Below, in pieces: positions 35,200-46,471 of a stretch of DNA of 64,000 nucleotides. Each line of letters begins with the position of its first letter. Within the stretch, counting starts at the first letter, position 1. Source of the stretch: Rhodocollybia butyracea (taxonomy: Eukaryota > Basidiomycota > Agaricomycetes > Agaricales > Omphalotaceae); assembly GCA_015501585.1 (NCBI GenBank), contig JADNRY010000232.1, forward strand, positions 33,186 through 97,185. Reading direction: 5' to 3'. The position numbers and the translations under genes are program-made. The notes under the pieces are model-generated. The model saw nothing but the letters and a program-made list of their open reading frames with translations, made no database searches and had not been told where the DNA came from.

Positions 35200-35900
35200 G
35201 AGCTGGTACAAACAAGAAGGATTTCATGCACACGCTTCCTTTCCTGGCACCCGTACCTCGCTGTGCCACTTCCAACGCCTGCATCATCTCACAAGAACGC
35301 CGAATTTACTCTGTCACCAGCGAAAACCCAGCCAGTATACAATTCCAGTGCCGCTTGGTAGTATGATGCTTGGAGGAAAGGACGTCGATGAAGCGTAAAG
35401 ACTCGGTTGATTTAGGGGTACGCACGACTGTCTACGGAAAGCTGTTATTCAACCGACTTTGTAGTATGTAGCTCTCATAGGTGTCAGCGTCAACGTCACT
35501 TTCGACGAGTATGGAATGTTACGTTAGACAAACACAAGTCTTCAAAGCTTCCATCATCCCTCTGGTCTCCTCCGTTTCTCTAGACACGAATTCCAACAAC
35601 AATACACCGTCCTTTCAGACTTCCGCTTTTCCCCAACAGGCAAAACCCTCTTCGCACGCGTCCTCGCTACTTCTGGTCTGGCTGTGAGGTCAAACCTGGT
35701 CAAACTCCGCATGACGTTGTACCAGATAGACACCCTGGCTCGAAGGATTATATCGATCATCTTTCCAATATCTTATCACAGTGTGAAACTCTTGACGCGA
35801 CGGCATCTTACGCCTCTTATGCGTCTAGTTGGACCAATTCGACGAATCATGAGGGCAAACCGTGATGATGAAAGATTGGACTGGGATGGAAGATGAAAAG
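35200..35900 (+). pseudogene. Module X copy 1, unidentified broken coding remnant
   Basis: Recurs at about 41,990-42,470 and 48,540-49,080. A shared peptide runs RHE(F/L)QQQ(Y/F)T..., then ATGK-like TGKTLFARVLATSGLAV, then (in another frame) GSKDYIDHLSNILSQCETLD and a terminal SYASSWTNSTNHEGKP. Frame changes and stops interrupt it. I do not recognise the family. Confidence 0.5.
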
Positions 35901-36008
35901 TACAAATCAAGAACTTGAAGGAAAATGTGAGTTGTTTACTCATGATTGTACGGTTAGCCAAATAACAGCTTTTGATACTTGTCCAAGAACATCCACTGAG
36001 CCACTACC

Positions 36009-36413
36009 ATGTCCGACTGGCGCTCACCATTCACCCCAATAATTGGAACAAATTATATCTCCACTCGTTACACGTTCATTTTCCGGCCCGTTTGAGTGTC
36101 GAGGCTTGTGCAAAGCGAGTTCACCTGATTGGGTTCCCTCTCGTTGTCCATGTCCTTGCATGGAATGTTGGATCATCCAGACGTAGCTCCAAATCAGGAG
36201 AGCTTGGTTAGCTCTGTCGTGAAGTTCAGCCATAGATTCGAAAACGTGCACCTATTGCTTCCCTTATTCATCTTATCCATTCTTGGCCAGCTTGCATCAC
36301 CTACTTTTCCTATCCTTTTATCTTTACAGCTAGGGTTGGCGTTCTGGCTCACAGAGTTTTTTCTTGGAGCTGAACAACATACCGCTGCAGACAACTTTGC
36401 TGTTGTACTGTAG
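36009..36413 (+). pseudogene. F-box/LRR gene relic 1, internal deletion
   Basis: Aligns to the F-box gene at 49,768: same start context (CCACTACCATGTCCGACTGG), but the F-box and helix region (about 330 bp, equivalent to 49,835-50,160) is missing. It resumes at CGTTACACGTTCATTTTCCG and continues to LAEQHTAADN with frame shifts and a stop. Confidence 0.75.
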
Positions 36414-36448
36414 CATGGATCCTTTAATTCTAACTGTACTTACTTCAG

Positions 36449-36720
36449 CTTCCTGGTTCCTTAACACCTCTCAACTATTTCGACTCTGATATTCCCTTGG
36501 ACTTGGCCAATGCTATCTTGCTGCATCCGCCATCCAAGCCTAGAGAAAGCTGGGGTTTTGACGATTACGGTGTCAACAAAGGTCATACTTGTATTCCAGA
36601 GACACCGCCTCCGTTCAAGTATTTCGATCTGAAGGTGTATGGTGCTAACGGCTAACTAAAAGAAGCGGAGGGGGTCGAAGAACTGAGGAAGATGACCGTA
36701 CCAATCCATCAGATAAAGCC
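36449..36720 (+). pseudogene. Copper amine oxidase 3'-exon relic 1
   Basis: Matches the terminal exon of the gene at 17,498-20,698: TPLNYFDSDIPLDLANAILL, GFDDYGVNKGHTCIPETPPP, then a stop (GGCTAA) in the VYGADGQ segment and loss of the normal end. No upstream CAO exons accompany it. Confidence 0.9.
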
Positions 36721-37186
36721 TGAATCGCGATTTCCCACGTGTTCAAACTTGAGTGCGCATGACCTAGTACCCATCTTGCAATTAGCGAAGAGAAGTCGTT
36801 TGAACTAAACATATCATGATCCTGTTACCGCCCTTGTCAGGATTGTCTCTGAGATAAAAAAAATAAAGGTTACATTGATCCCACAGACCATTTTTAAGGT
36901 CAAAGACCTTGTGTAAGGCTTGTTCTCAAATGATCTTCAGCTCCAAATTCATCGCTGGTGACTGACAAAATGCTGTCTGAATGGCGTTGCTAATTGGCAG
37001 CAAGCCTTGTTCTCCTTTACTTTCTCCCAGCCTCCCGTTGATGCGGTACTATGATCTGCATGATGCATGCAGGATTGTCAATAACGGATCAGTACAACAC
37101 ACAAGTTAACTTAACCTGCATCAAATGGAGCTGCCCAATGTCGCACTATGTACAGAGAAGCCAACGGCCCAACGCAGCATGCTGTA

Positions 37187-37195
37187 ATACTTAAG
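37187..37195 (+). promoter_or_regulatory. TATA-like block, 7TM copy 3
   Basis: ATACTTAAG, 40 nt before the ATG, followed by CGGCAGGCGGAGAC as in copies 1 and 5. Confidence 0.5.
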
Positions 37196-37226
37196 CGGCA
37201 GGCGGAGACGCTTGCGACCCACTGGC

Positions 37227-38714
37227 ATGTTTCTTATCACCGCTATTTTCATCGGTTCATTCCTGCAGGTTCTGGTTTACGGTGAGTTTTTCCTCGAGAT
37301 GTGTACATCTTGCGACTTTCACGTCCTGAATGAATAATATCTAGGTGCTTATGTAGCAACTTTTATTAGACATGTCCAAACTCTAGCACGACGCCGCAGA
37401 AAGCTGCCCCCCAGAGTATTCATTTATCTCTCCACAGCAAGTTTTCTGCTTTTTGCGCTTGCAACTGCAGTATGCATTTGGACAATCCAAGGAATCATAG
37501 CTGATGGAATCTTTGTGCAGACCGTTGTAACTGATCTCACCTTCACCACAAATATCTTTAAAGCCCCTACCGAGCCTATTGATTTCTCGGGGTATGGTAA
37601 AAAGTACAACCTCGTCAGTGGATGTATTTTGTTCTCTCTGATGGTTTCAGATGCATTTTTGGTGCGTTGAGTAGTCCTTGACTGTATAATGTTGCATACA
37701 TACTCAATCCGATGCAGCTCTATCGCTCATATGTCCTCTACAACTCTCGTCTTCGTGTTGTTGCCCTTCCATTATTGGTGTTCATGGTCGAATGCGGTAT
37801 GTCTGTTTGAACCGTGTTTCACGAGTCTCTGCTGAGTTTGTCGGAAGGCATCGGAATATGGGTTGCGATCTCCCTCTCTCAGAAAAATGACATGGACTCC
37901 CCTTGGACTGATCGTCCGCAAAAATTGAGTCCTGCTGAAACCATCTTTGGCTTCATTTCAGGTGCTGTGAATGTATTGTGTACCAGTAATGTCATCTCCC
38001 TACTCTGAGGAACATGATGACTTACTAGAAGAGTCAAAAGGTCTTATTATTGCCTCTATGTGGCGCTCCCACCATCGACTGTTAGCGGCAGGATTAGCAC
38101 CCAGTCTGCGGCCTAGCGCCTATGTTCACATTGGTGCTATCATCGTTAATTCTGGTATGTGCCAGAACACTTTGGCTCTTGCCTCTCGGTTTGAAATGAC
38201 ATTTATAGCCGCAATCAATATTGTTTTGTTGCTCGGTGTCTTTGTGACCTCGAGTATCTCATCACTTGTGTATGTGGTGTTTGCTGCCCCGGTTAGTCTC
38301 AATGTAAACTAAGCTTTTGCCTCTGTGAGGTACTGAATACCATCCTAGTTGGGTTGTGTCACCGTAGGTTGAGTTATATGCCGTGTTTGTTGAAGCTGAT
38401 CTGCTATACCTTGGCTATCAGGCCTTAATAGTAAGAACCTCTTGAGCTAACAAGTTCACGATAAGAATCTGACCTCGGGCCAGTTTTCCACAATTATTGT
38501 CAGTGCTTCAAGGCCACCTTCAACGGAGTCGGAGTCATTCGCCCTCGTTGAGTCTATACCACCGAAAGGCTTTCCCAAAGATTTCACGCCGTCCAATGCT
38601 ACGATGAAATTGTCAGTAGACAATAGGTTGGAGGCTAGTATCCGCCTGGTGGAATCATCAAGTTCCCTGGGCAAATCAATTATCGCCCAGAGAGGTGTAG
38701 TAGGTAGGCTCTGA
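37227..38714 (+). CDS. Orphan seven-transmembrane protein, array copy 3
   Basis: Intact-looking copy. MFLITAIFIGSFLQVLVYG, GAYVATFIRHVQTLARRRRK, EPIDFSGYGKKYN, LYRSYVLYNSRLRVVALPLL, GIGIWVAISLSQKND, SPAETIFGFISGAVNVLCT, IIASMWRSHHRLLAAG, YVHIGAIIVNS, AINIVLLLGVFVTSSISSLV, short exons (GCVT, ALI) and a tail STIIVSASRPPSTES... ending TGA at 38712-38714. The 51-nt segment GTATGC...GTGCAG after ATA is open in frame and could be retained, but other copies have stops there, so it is best read as an intron. Assembled length is about 320 residues. Confidence 0.74.
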
Positions 38715-38965
38715 GCTCATTCTGCTCTACGAAGTTGCCAGGCACTTATAGATGCAGTAGATAGAAATGGAGACACAAAGAGTTCTGAAAGATAACTGTT
38801 CAAGATCGTCCACAGTACTTATTGTGAGTGCAATGTGAGTGGCAGTCTGAGGCGATGAAGTTTCACGAGCAGCTTGACAGGTTTTTCTATCTTTGAATCT
38901 TGTCTATTCGCATCTGCGTGTAAGTAGTAGTGTTGTGTAGAATCTAGTGGAGATCTCTCTATTCA

Positions 38966-39122
38966 ATTACTGTTTCAACCAAGGTCATACATGTATTCCC
39001 AAGACACCGCCTCCATTCAAGTATTTCGATCCGAAGGGTGCTAACGGCCAGTCAACTAAAAGAAGCGGAGGGTGTTGGAGAAATGAGGAAGCTGGCGGAA
39101 ATCTGTCATAAAGTTCGAAATG
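38966..39122 (+). pseudogene. Copper amine oxidase 3'-exon relic 2
   Basis: Shorter relic: NQGHTCIPKTPPPFKYFDPK then indels, up to the family C-terminus (VGEMRKLAEICHKVR-like). Confidence 0.85.
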
Positions 39123-39820
39123 TGAGGACTCGTGTTCAGGCTTTTGAGTGACAGTATTAATCTAGCCATCTTGTAGTTAGCGAAGAGAAGTTGTTTGACC
39201 CGAACATCAAGTTCAATGTCAAAGTTCCATGATAGCTTGCCACGCTTTTGTCGGGGTCCCTAACGCTTTGTCTCTCTGAGTACTAGATGCTGCCACATCG
39301 CATCCCGGCCGAATGAAAGAGGCGTACAAAAATTGAAAGAGTGGTGTATTTGAATCGATTAAGTATTTTGAATTTGAATTATCTTTAGCCTCCAACGCAT
39401 ATGCTCCCCTGACGTTCCCCAGGAGGTTCATCAAGGGTTTTATTATTCCACATTGTAGATTGGGTAGCCGACACCATTTGGATCTGAGCAGGTAAGGTGG
39501 GTGTCGTTCCTTCAAGTCCGACGCTCAAGCATTGTCCTTCACCTTCTTAGGCTCCGACATCAGCGAAACGTGAGTCAGCTGGAAGCCGTTGTGCGGTAAC
39601 TGGTTCTCCCGAAGGCAGACTCCAAAACCTTTTACAAGGTAGTGGCCAGAGCCCGACAACGTCTCCTAGCTCCCATGTATTTTGTTGATGCCATCTTCTG
39701 CCATGAAGATGATCATGGATCATGTATCGCTACTGATAGATAGGATAACAACGTGAAATCAAGTCACCCTCAGGATTGCCTAACTATGTATAACCTCAAT
39801 TAGAGAAACCGATGCCGGAA

Positions 39821-39830
39821 TATTTTTAAG
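39821..39830 (+). promoter_or_regulatory. TATA-like block, 7TM copy 4
   Basis: TATTTTTAAG, 37 nt before the ATG; preceded by ATAACCTCAATTAGAGAAAC, shared with copies 2, 5 and 6. Confidence 0.45.
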
Positions 39831-39857
39831 GATCAGGTAGCAGAGACACTGCAACCC

Positions 39858-41254
39858 ATGTTTCTTATCACCGCCATTTTCATCGGTACATTCGTGGAGG
39901 TCCTGGTTTACGGTGAGTTTTGCCTCGATGTATACTGTCTAGCGACTCTCACATCCTTGCATGGTTGTCCAGGTGTCTACGTGGCAACTTTCCTCAGACA
40001 TGTCCAGATTCTGGTGCGGCGCCGGAGAAAGCTGCACCCCAGAACATTCATCTATCTCTCCACAGCAAGTTTATTGCTCTTTGTGGTTGCGACTGTAGTA
40101 AGTATGCCATTAGGACAATTCAAAAAAATAACTGATGGAGTCCGATTTGTGCAGACCATGGTAGTCGATCTTATCTTCGCCACACATATCTTTAAAAACT
40201 CCACTGAGCCTATTGATTTCTCTGGGCATGCCAAAAAGCACAATATCAACACTGGATGTGGTTTGTTCGCTATAGTGGTTTCGGATGCATTCCTGGTGCG
40301 TTGACTCGTAGTTCCTTCAAGACTGAGTTGTATACACTGTACTCAATCCGATGTAGCTCTATCGCTCATATATCCTCTACAACTCTCGTCTTCGCGTTGT
40401 CGCCCTTCCTTTATTGGTGTTTGTGGTCGAATGCGGTACTGTTTCTGGTTGCTATGTTTTACTCTCTATAATTAAAGATCTTCATGATGATAGGTTTCGG
40501 GATATGGAGCTTGATTTCCCTCTCTCAGAAAATTGACTTTGTGGGCCCCTGGACTGAGCATCTGTCACAAAAATTGACTCTTACTGAAATCATCTTCGGT
40601 TTCATTTCAGGTGCTGTGAACGTGATATGTACCGGTAAATGTCATCTTCGTACTCTTTCGATGAAAATGATGACTTACTTGAAGAATCAAAAGGTCTTAT
40701 TATTGCCTGTATGTGGCGCTCCCACCGTCGACTGTTGGCCGCAGGAGTACCTGATCTGCAGTCGCCAAGCGCGTATGTTCAGGTTGGTGCTATCATGATT
40801 AATTCCGGTGTGTCCTGAACATTTTGACTCTGCTCTCTCGGTTTAAATTGGCTATTCATAGCTGCAATTAATATTGTCTGGTGGCTCAGCATCTTTGTAA
40901 CTTCGACTATCTCGTCGCTTCTGTACGAGGTGTTTGCTGCTTCGGTTAGTCCTTGAACGTCAAACTAAGCTACTTATTGGTACTGACTAACATCCTAGTT
41001 TGCTTGTGTCACCGTAGGTGGAGTTATATACCGAGTTCTTAGAAGCTGATTTGCCATACCCTGGTTTTCAGGCCTTGATAGTAAGAAGTTTCTTCAGATA
41101 ACGATCTCGAAATAAATTCCTCACCTCAAGCTGGCAGTTTTCTACAATCATTGTCAACGCTTCAAGGCCACCTCCATCGGAGTCATTTCAAGGTGCCCCA
41201 GTGCTATATCTTTTTCACCGCGAGGCTTTCCCCAGGAATACATGCCGTCCTTGA
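39858..41254 (+). CDS. Orphan seven-transmembrane protein, array copy 4 (altered tail)
   Basis: All transmembrane exons read as in the paralogues (GVYVATFLRHVQILVRRRRK, EPIDFSGHAKKHN, LYRSYILYNSRLRVVALPLL, GFGIWSLISLSQKID, TEIIFGFISGAVNVICT, IIACMWRSHRRLLAAGVPD, YVQVGAIMINS). In the cytosolic tail a 1-nt difference near 41,210 (a T run) moves it out of the family frame, so it stops at 41252-41254; the family frame continues to about 41,436 (MSEAASIQPAELSSSL). The membrane part should be unaffected if this is real. Confidence 0.66.
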
Positions 41255-41989
41255 ACAGTGCGAAGACGGAATCATTAGCAGACGATATGTCGGAGGCTGC
41301 CAGTATCCAGCCGGCGGAATTATCATCTTCCCTCAGGCTGGACAACTTATCAAATAATGGACTCACCGAAGAGGTAGCTTCTGAGCCCAGTCTGACCGGC
41401 AAAGTTGTCACGCAGATAACTTATGTACATACATAGTATGTACGTACGAAGATAGAGATAGACTCTCTGCTGCAGACATGAAGAGTTACCAAAGCATTAG
41501 TCTCTTCTAGTAAGCATTCGTTGTACGCTGGTGGTGCGTGCGTGTGTTTGTGTAGAATGGTTTCCTTGATGGTTTCAGTGATAAGCGCGCCTAACCGTGA
41601 CCCATCACATCACACGATACTAGATCGTGATTCGTCACAAATCAATTTATCAAACCAACTCTTTCGTTTGCGCGAACGGGCAGGAATGGATCGCATTACT
41701 CTTTCATCTCGTCCCGAATCACAGCTCTGGCCGTCATCGATCATCATCTGTGTGTTGACGGAAAAGAGCTCAAAGGAATAGGTTGGCCGACTTTCTGGAG
41801 CATCACAAGTTTGATTGAATCAACCATGCGTCCTAGGCTCAAGCTAAGTATCTTGCTCGGAATCGTTCAACTATCTTCGCAATTCTCTTTTACATTTCCA
41901 TCCACAGCGGTGCTCACATGATGGCAGAATATGGTGGACGTCTGACAAGACCATGATGGAGGTAGGGATTGGGATTCGATCCTCTTAGC

Positions 41990-42480
41990 TTCCAAGACGT
42001 CTGTTCCTGTATTCGTGGCCTCCCTTCCCTCCCATAACTCGCTGTATCATTTTCCACTGCTTGCATCATCTCACCAGAACGCCGTGTTTACTTTGTCAAC
42101 AGCGAAAACCAGTATGTGATTCCAGTGTAACTGTAACATTACTTGGAGCAACGGACATCGAGAAATCTCGCTCTCCAGACACGACTCGGAGCTTCAACAA
42201 CAGTTCACGCGTCACGATTTACCTCGTCGCGTCGTCCTCTCGGAGTTCCGCTCTTCCGCAACAGGTAAAATTCTCTTCACACGCGCCCTCGCTACTTCTG
42301 GTCTGGTTGTGAGGTCAAATTCAGCATGACGTTGCACCAGATGGACGCTTGTGGCTCAAAGGATGATGTTTCCAATACTTATCCCAGTATGGAACTCTTG
42401 ACGCGGCGGCATCCTACACCTCTCATGGATCTAGTCGGACTTTTTTTCCTTAGTTTTCCCTTTTATGCATCTCCTTGTAT
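41990..42480 (+). pseudogene. Module X copy 2, unidentified broken coding remnant
   Basis: Parallel to 35,200-35,900: RHELQQQFTRHDLPRRVVLS, FRSSATGKILFTRALATSGL, then a stop. The family is unknown. Confidence 0.5.
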
Positions 42481-42830
42481 TCTCATTTGAATATATGTCA
42501 TGAGGTGATAGGCTCGCGGTACCCAGTCGAAATTCATGGACAAGAGACAAGGAAAGCTCCGAGTCTCTGATTAGAGCCGATCGGAGGAAGTTGGGGTAGC
42601 GCATAATGTGTTACAAGGAGAGGCATTGTTGTGTATCCGTTTGGTGCACTGAAAGAAATGAAAGATGAGACGTGATGCGCATGCGGTAGATACGAATCAG
42701 ACCCAAACTGACACTGCAACGCAAGTCGACGAGTCTTGAGCGAACCGTGATGCTGGAGATTGTACTGAGATGGAAAGTGAAGATACAAATCAAGAACTTG
42801 AAGGAAAACGTGAGTTTACTCATGATTGTA

Positions 42831-43130
42831 TGACTGATCACGCGTTGCCTCCTGTTGTCCATCTCCTTGCATGGAATTCTGGGACAACCAGGCGCAGCTC
42901 CCAATCAGGAGAGTTTGGTTTGCTCTATCATGAAAATCAGCCACAGATTCAAAATGTGTACCTACATATCACTGCCCTCATCCATCTTATCCATTTTTGG
43001 CCAGCTCACACCACCTACTTTTCCTATCCTTGCATCTCTACAGCTGCAGGATTCGGGGGTTGGCATTCTAGCTTGCAGAGTTGTTCTTGGAGCTGCCAAA
43101 GAATCGTGTCATCGGATGAAGTTTGAGGTT
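42831..43130 (+). pseudogene. F-box/LRR gene relic 2, large deletion, fused to CAO tail end
   Basis: Matches the F-box gene from about LPLSISLHGML through ILASLQLQDSG. All sequence before that (including the F-box) is missing. Its 3' end joins directly to the last ~40 nt of the copper amine oxidase tail (ATCGTGTCATCGGATGAAG, 43,105-43,140). It has GGGGG where the full gene has GGGG. Confidence 0.75.
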
Positions 43131-43839
43131 TGAACTGTAGCCCTGCTCGTGTTCAAGCCATCTTGTGGTTAGAGAAGAGAAGTTGTTTGACCCAAACATA
43201 CCACGCTTTTGTCAAGGCCCGAACGCTTTGTCGCTGAGATAAAAATGGAAGGATTTAGTCCAATAATATATCAGTATCCACGGCGTCTTGCGTAGATTGT
43301 ACCGTAGCTCGAGTATGCCCAGGGGAGACTACGCGCATGTATGACGTTATGCGTGTAGCGTGCGCGCACTGTTCCTTAAATTGGGACCTCGGCTAGTTCC
43401 TTCTCCATATCGATCCCACAGACCATTTTAAGCTTGCTCAACGCTTGATCTTAAAGTATCTTCGGCCCCCAATATTGGATGCATACGCTCCCCAGGAGGG
43501 TTCATCACTGGTGACCAAAAAATTGTCTCATTGGCATGATCTAAGTGGCGTGGCCGCGTGCTGAGTTGAGATTGAAGCTCAGGTAAGTATTTACATACAC
43601 AGAACGGAACCATTACTTGGGCCTCCTGGTCACTAGAGCAAAAATTCAGGTTTTTCCGATTGGCGGAAAGCCTTGTTCTCCTTCACTTTCTCCTCTCGTA
43701 GATGGGGTAACTCTCATGTATCGTGCATCATCAATAATAGTAAGATCAGTACCTTGAAAATAATGACCTGGATCAAGTGGAGCTGCCTAATTATGTAGTG
43801 ACAATATAACCTCAGATAGAGAAACCAAAATTGCAGTAG

Positions 43840-43849
43840 TACTTAAGGG
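43840..43849 (+). promoter_or_regulatory. TATA-like block, 7TM copy 5
   Basis: TACTTAAGGG, 33 nt before the ATG, then ACAGGCGGAGAC. Confidence 0.5.
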
Positions 43850-43872
43850 ACAGGCGGAGACTCTTGCGACCC

Positions 43873-45352
43873 ATGTTTCTGATCACCGCTACTTTCATCG
43901 GTACATTCCTGGAGGTTCTGGTTTACGGCGAGTCCTTCCTCGATAGATCTGCACCTCACGGCTCTCACATCCCTTGATTGTCCAGGTGTTTATGTGCCAA
44001 CTTTTATCAGACACGTCCGAATTCTAGTACCACGCCGGAGAAAGCTGCCCCCCAGAATATTCTTCTATCTTTCAACAGCAAGTTTCCTGCTTTTTGCGAT
44101 TTCGACTGTAGTATGTGCCAGCAATTAGGACAATTCCGACAGGAATTACAGCTGATAAATTTTTTGTGCAGACTATTGTGACTGATCTCAGCTTTGCCAC
44201 ACATATCTTTAAAACCCCGGCTGAGCCTATTGATTTCTCTGGGTATGGTAAAAAGCACAACATCAACAGTGCATGTACTTTGTTCTCTCTGATGGTTTCA
44301 GATGGATTTTTGGTACGCCAAGAAGTTCCATGACCGTTGTACAGTGTTGCATACGTACTCAATCTCAAGTAGCTCTATCGCTCGTATATCCTCTGCAACT
44401 CTCGTCTTCATCTTGTTGCCCTTCCTCTATTGATGTTTGTGGTTGAATGCGGTATGTCTGTTCGAACTGCGTTTCACTCTCTACGGAAATTTACCGGAAC
44501 TTGAAGGCATCGGAATATGGGGTGTAATTTCCCTTTCTCAGAAAATAGTTGTGGAGTCCCCCTGGACTGATCACTCACAAAAAATTGACTCTTGCTGTGA
44601 CCATCTTTGGCTGGTTTGCAGGTGCTCTGAACGTGATATGTACCAGTAATGGCATCTCCCTACCTTTGAGGAACATGATGACTTACTAGAAGAGTCAAAA
44701 GGTCTTATTATTGCCTGCATGTGGCGCTCCCACCGTCGACTGTTGTCCACAGGGGTATCCAGTCTACAGTCACCTCACACGTATGCTCAGGTTGCTGCTA
44801 TCATCGTTAATTCGGGTATGTGCCAGAACACTTTGTCTCTTGTCTTTCAGTTTGAAATGTCATTTATAGCTGCACTCAATATTGTCTGGTTGCTCAGCGT
44901 CTTTGTGACTGCAACTACCTCGTCGACTGTGTACGAAGTATTTGCCGCTCCGGTTAGTCTAAACGTCAAAATAAGCTATTTTTCGTGAGGTACTGACTAC
45001 CATCCTAGTTTGCTTGTGTCACCGTAGGTTGAGTTATGTGCCGAGTTCAAAGAAACTAATCTGCCATACCTTATTAGGCCCTGATAGTAAGAAGTTCTTG
45101 AGTTGACAAGTTTACGATCAAATCCTCACCTCAGGCTAGTTTTCCACAATCATTGTCAGCGCTTCAAGACCACCTTCATCGGAGTCCGCCCTCGTTTCTA
45201 TACCACCACGAAGTTTTCCTCAAGATTCCATCCTGTCGAATGCTACGACGGAATTATCAGCAGACAATAGGTTGGAGGCTAGCATCCAGCTGGTGGAACT
45301 ATCAAGTTCGCTGGACAAATCAAATAATGGAGGGTCTCCTAAAGAGATGTAG
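43873..45352 (+). CDS. Orphan seven-transmembrane protein, array copy 5 (frameshift after fourth TM)
   Basis: Exons follow the family up to GIGIWGVISLSQK. An extra A in the run at about 44,577-44,584 (one more than in copy 2) then shifts frame and gives an early stop before the fifth membrane segment. Downstream exons remain conserved in the family frame to TAG at 45350-45352 (tail STIIVSASRPPSSES...GGSPKEM). Intron 1 begins GCGAGT where the others have GTGAGT, so it would be a GC-AG intron. Either a young pseudogene or a homopolymer assembly error. Confidence 0.6.
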
Positions 45353-45566
45353 TAAGTAGGCTCTGAGCTCATTCTGAGTGTCGGTATTCTATGAACAGCT
45401 ATTGGCCGGCGGATGTTCTTTGAATCCTCTCTATTCGCATCTGTGTAAGTAGTAGTGTTATGTAACATTTAGTAGAGATCTCTTCATAAGTACTTTACGT
45501 ACCGTGTGTATACATGTGGTCCTCGTCTCCGATCATTTCCATGTCAAATAAGTACAGTAACTTTAC

Positions 45567-45783
45567 AGCTTGCTCCTGGCACCTCTCAACCATTTCAACT
45601 ATGGCATCTCCTTGGACTCAGCCAACGCTATCTTTGGAGAAGGTGGGGTTTCGATGATTACGATGTCGACCTTGAAGGTCATACTTGTGTTCCTAAGACC
45701 CCCTCCATTCGAGTATCTCGATCCGAAGGTGTATGGTGCTGACGGTCAACTGAAATGTATCATCGGATAAAGTTTGAACTGTG
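45567..45783 (+). pseudogene. Copper amine oxidase 3'-exon relic 3
   Basis: LAPLNHFNYGISLDSANAIF, then a deletion, GFDDYDV, FEYLDPKVYGADGQLK, and a further deletion to the family C-terminal CATCGGATAAAGTTTGAACT and stop. Confidence 0.9.
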
Positions 45784-46433
45784 AGTGCTTGTGTTCAAGC
45801 CCCTGAGTGACAGTACTCATCTTGTAGTTAGCGAAGAGAAGTCGTTTCACTCAAACATAAAGTTCAATGTTAAAATTCCATAATCCTTTACCGCCGCTTT
45901 AGGAGGTCGGACCCCCTTGCGCTTTGTTTCTCTGAGTACAAGATGCTGCTACACTGTTGCATTCGAGTGAGAAGCATGCAAAAATCAAGCTGTTTTTAAG
46001 ACCTGTTTCAATTAGGCATTTTATTTTGAATTATCTTCAGCTCCCAAAGGTTCATCCTTGGTGACCGAAACTGAAAGTTGCCTGAATGGTTTGATCTAAG
46101 TGGCGTATGACTCCTGATCGATATCTTGATTGAGAGTTTTGTTGAAGCTGTAGATTAGTTGTCAGCGAAACGTGAGTCGGCTGGAAGCCATTGTCAGGAG
46201 GCTGTCTCCTGAAGGCAGACTCCAAAACCTCTTGACAAGGTGATGACCAGAGCCCGACAGAGTTTCTAGCTCACACATATTTTGCTGATGTCATCTTCTG
46301 CCATGAAGACGATCATGGATCACCTATGTAAGATCATCTATCGCTACTGATGAATCAGTGCAAGATAACGACATGGAATCACCTCGGAGTTGGCTAATTA
46401 TGCATGACCTCAATTAGAGAAACGGATGCTGCA

Positions 46434-46443
46434 ATACTTAAGG
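46434..46443 (+). promoter_or_regulatory. TATA-like block, 7TM copy 6
   Basis: ATACTTAAGG, 38 nt before the ATG; preceded by GACCTCAATTAGAGAAAC. Confidence 0.5.
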
Positions 46444-46471
46444 GACTCGGAGGCGGATACTCTGGATCACC

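Noticed and set aside
37471..37521. In-frame segment VCIWTIQGII... in 7TM copy 3 as coding
   Set aside because: It begins GTATGC and ends GTGCAG, is 51 nt long, and carries stops or frame changes in copies 1, 2, 4, 5 and 7, so it is an intron that happens to be open in copy 3.
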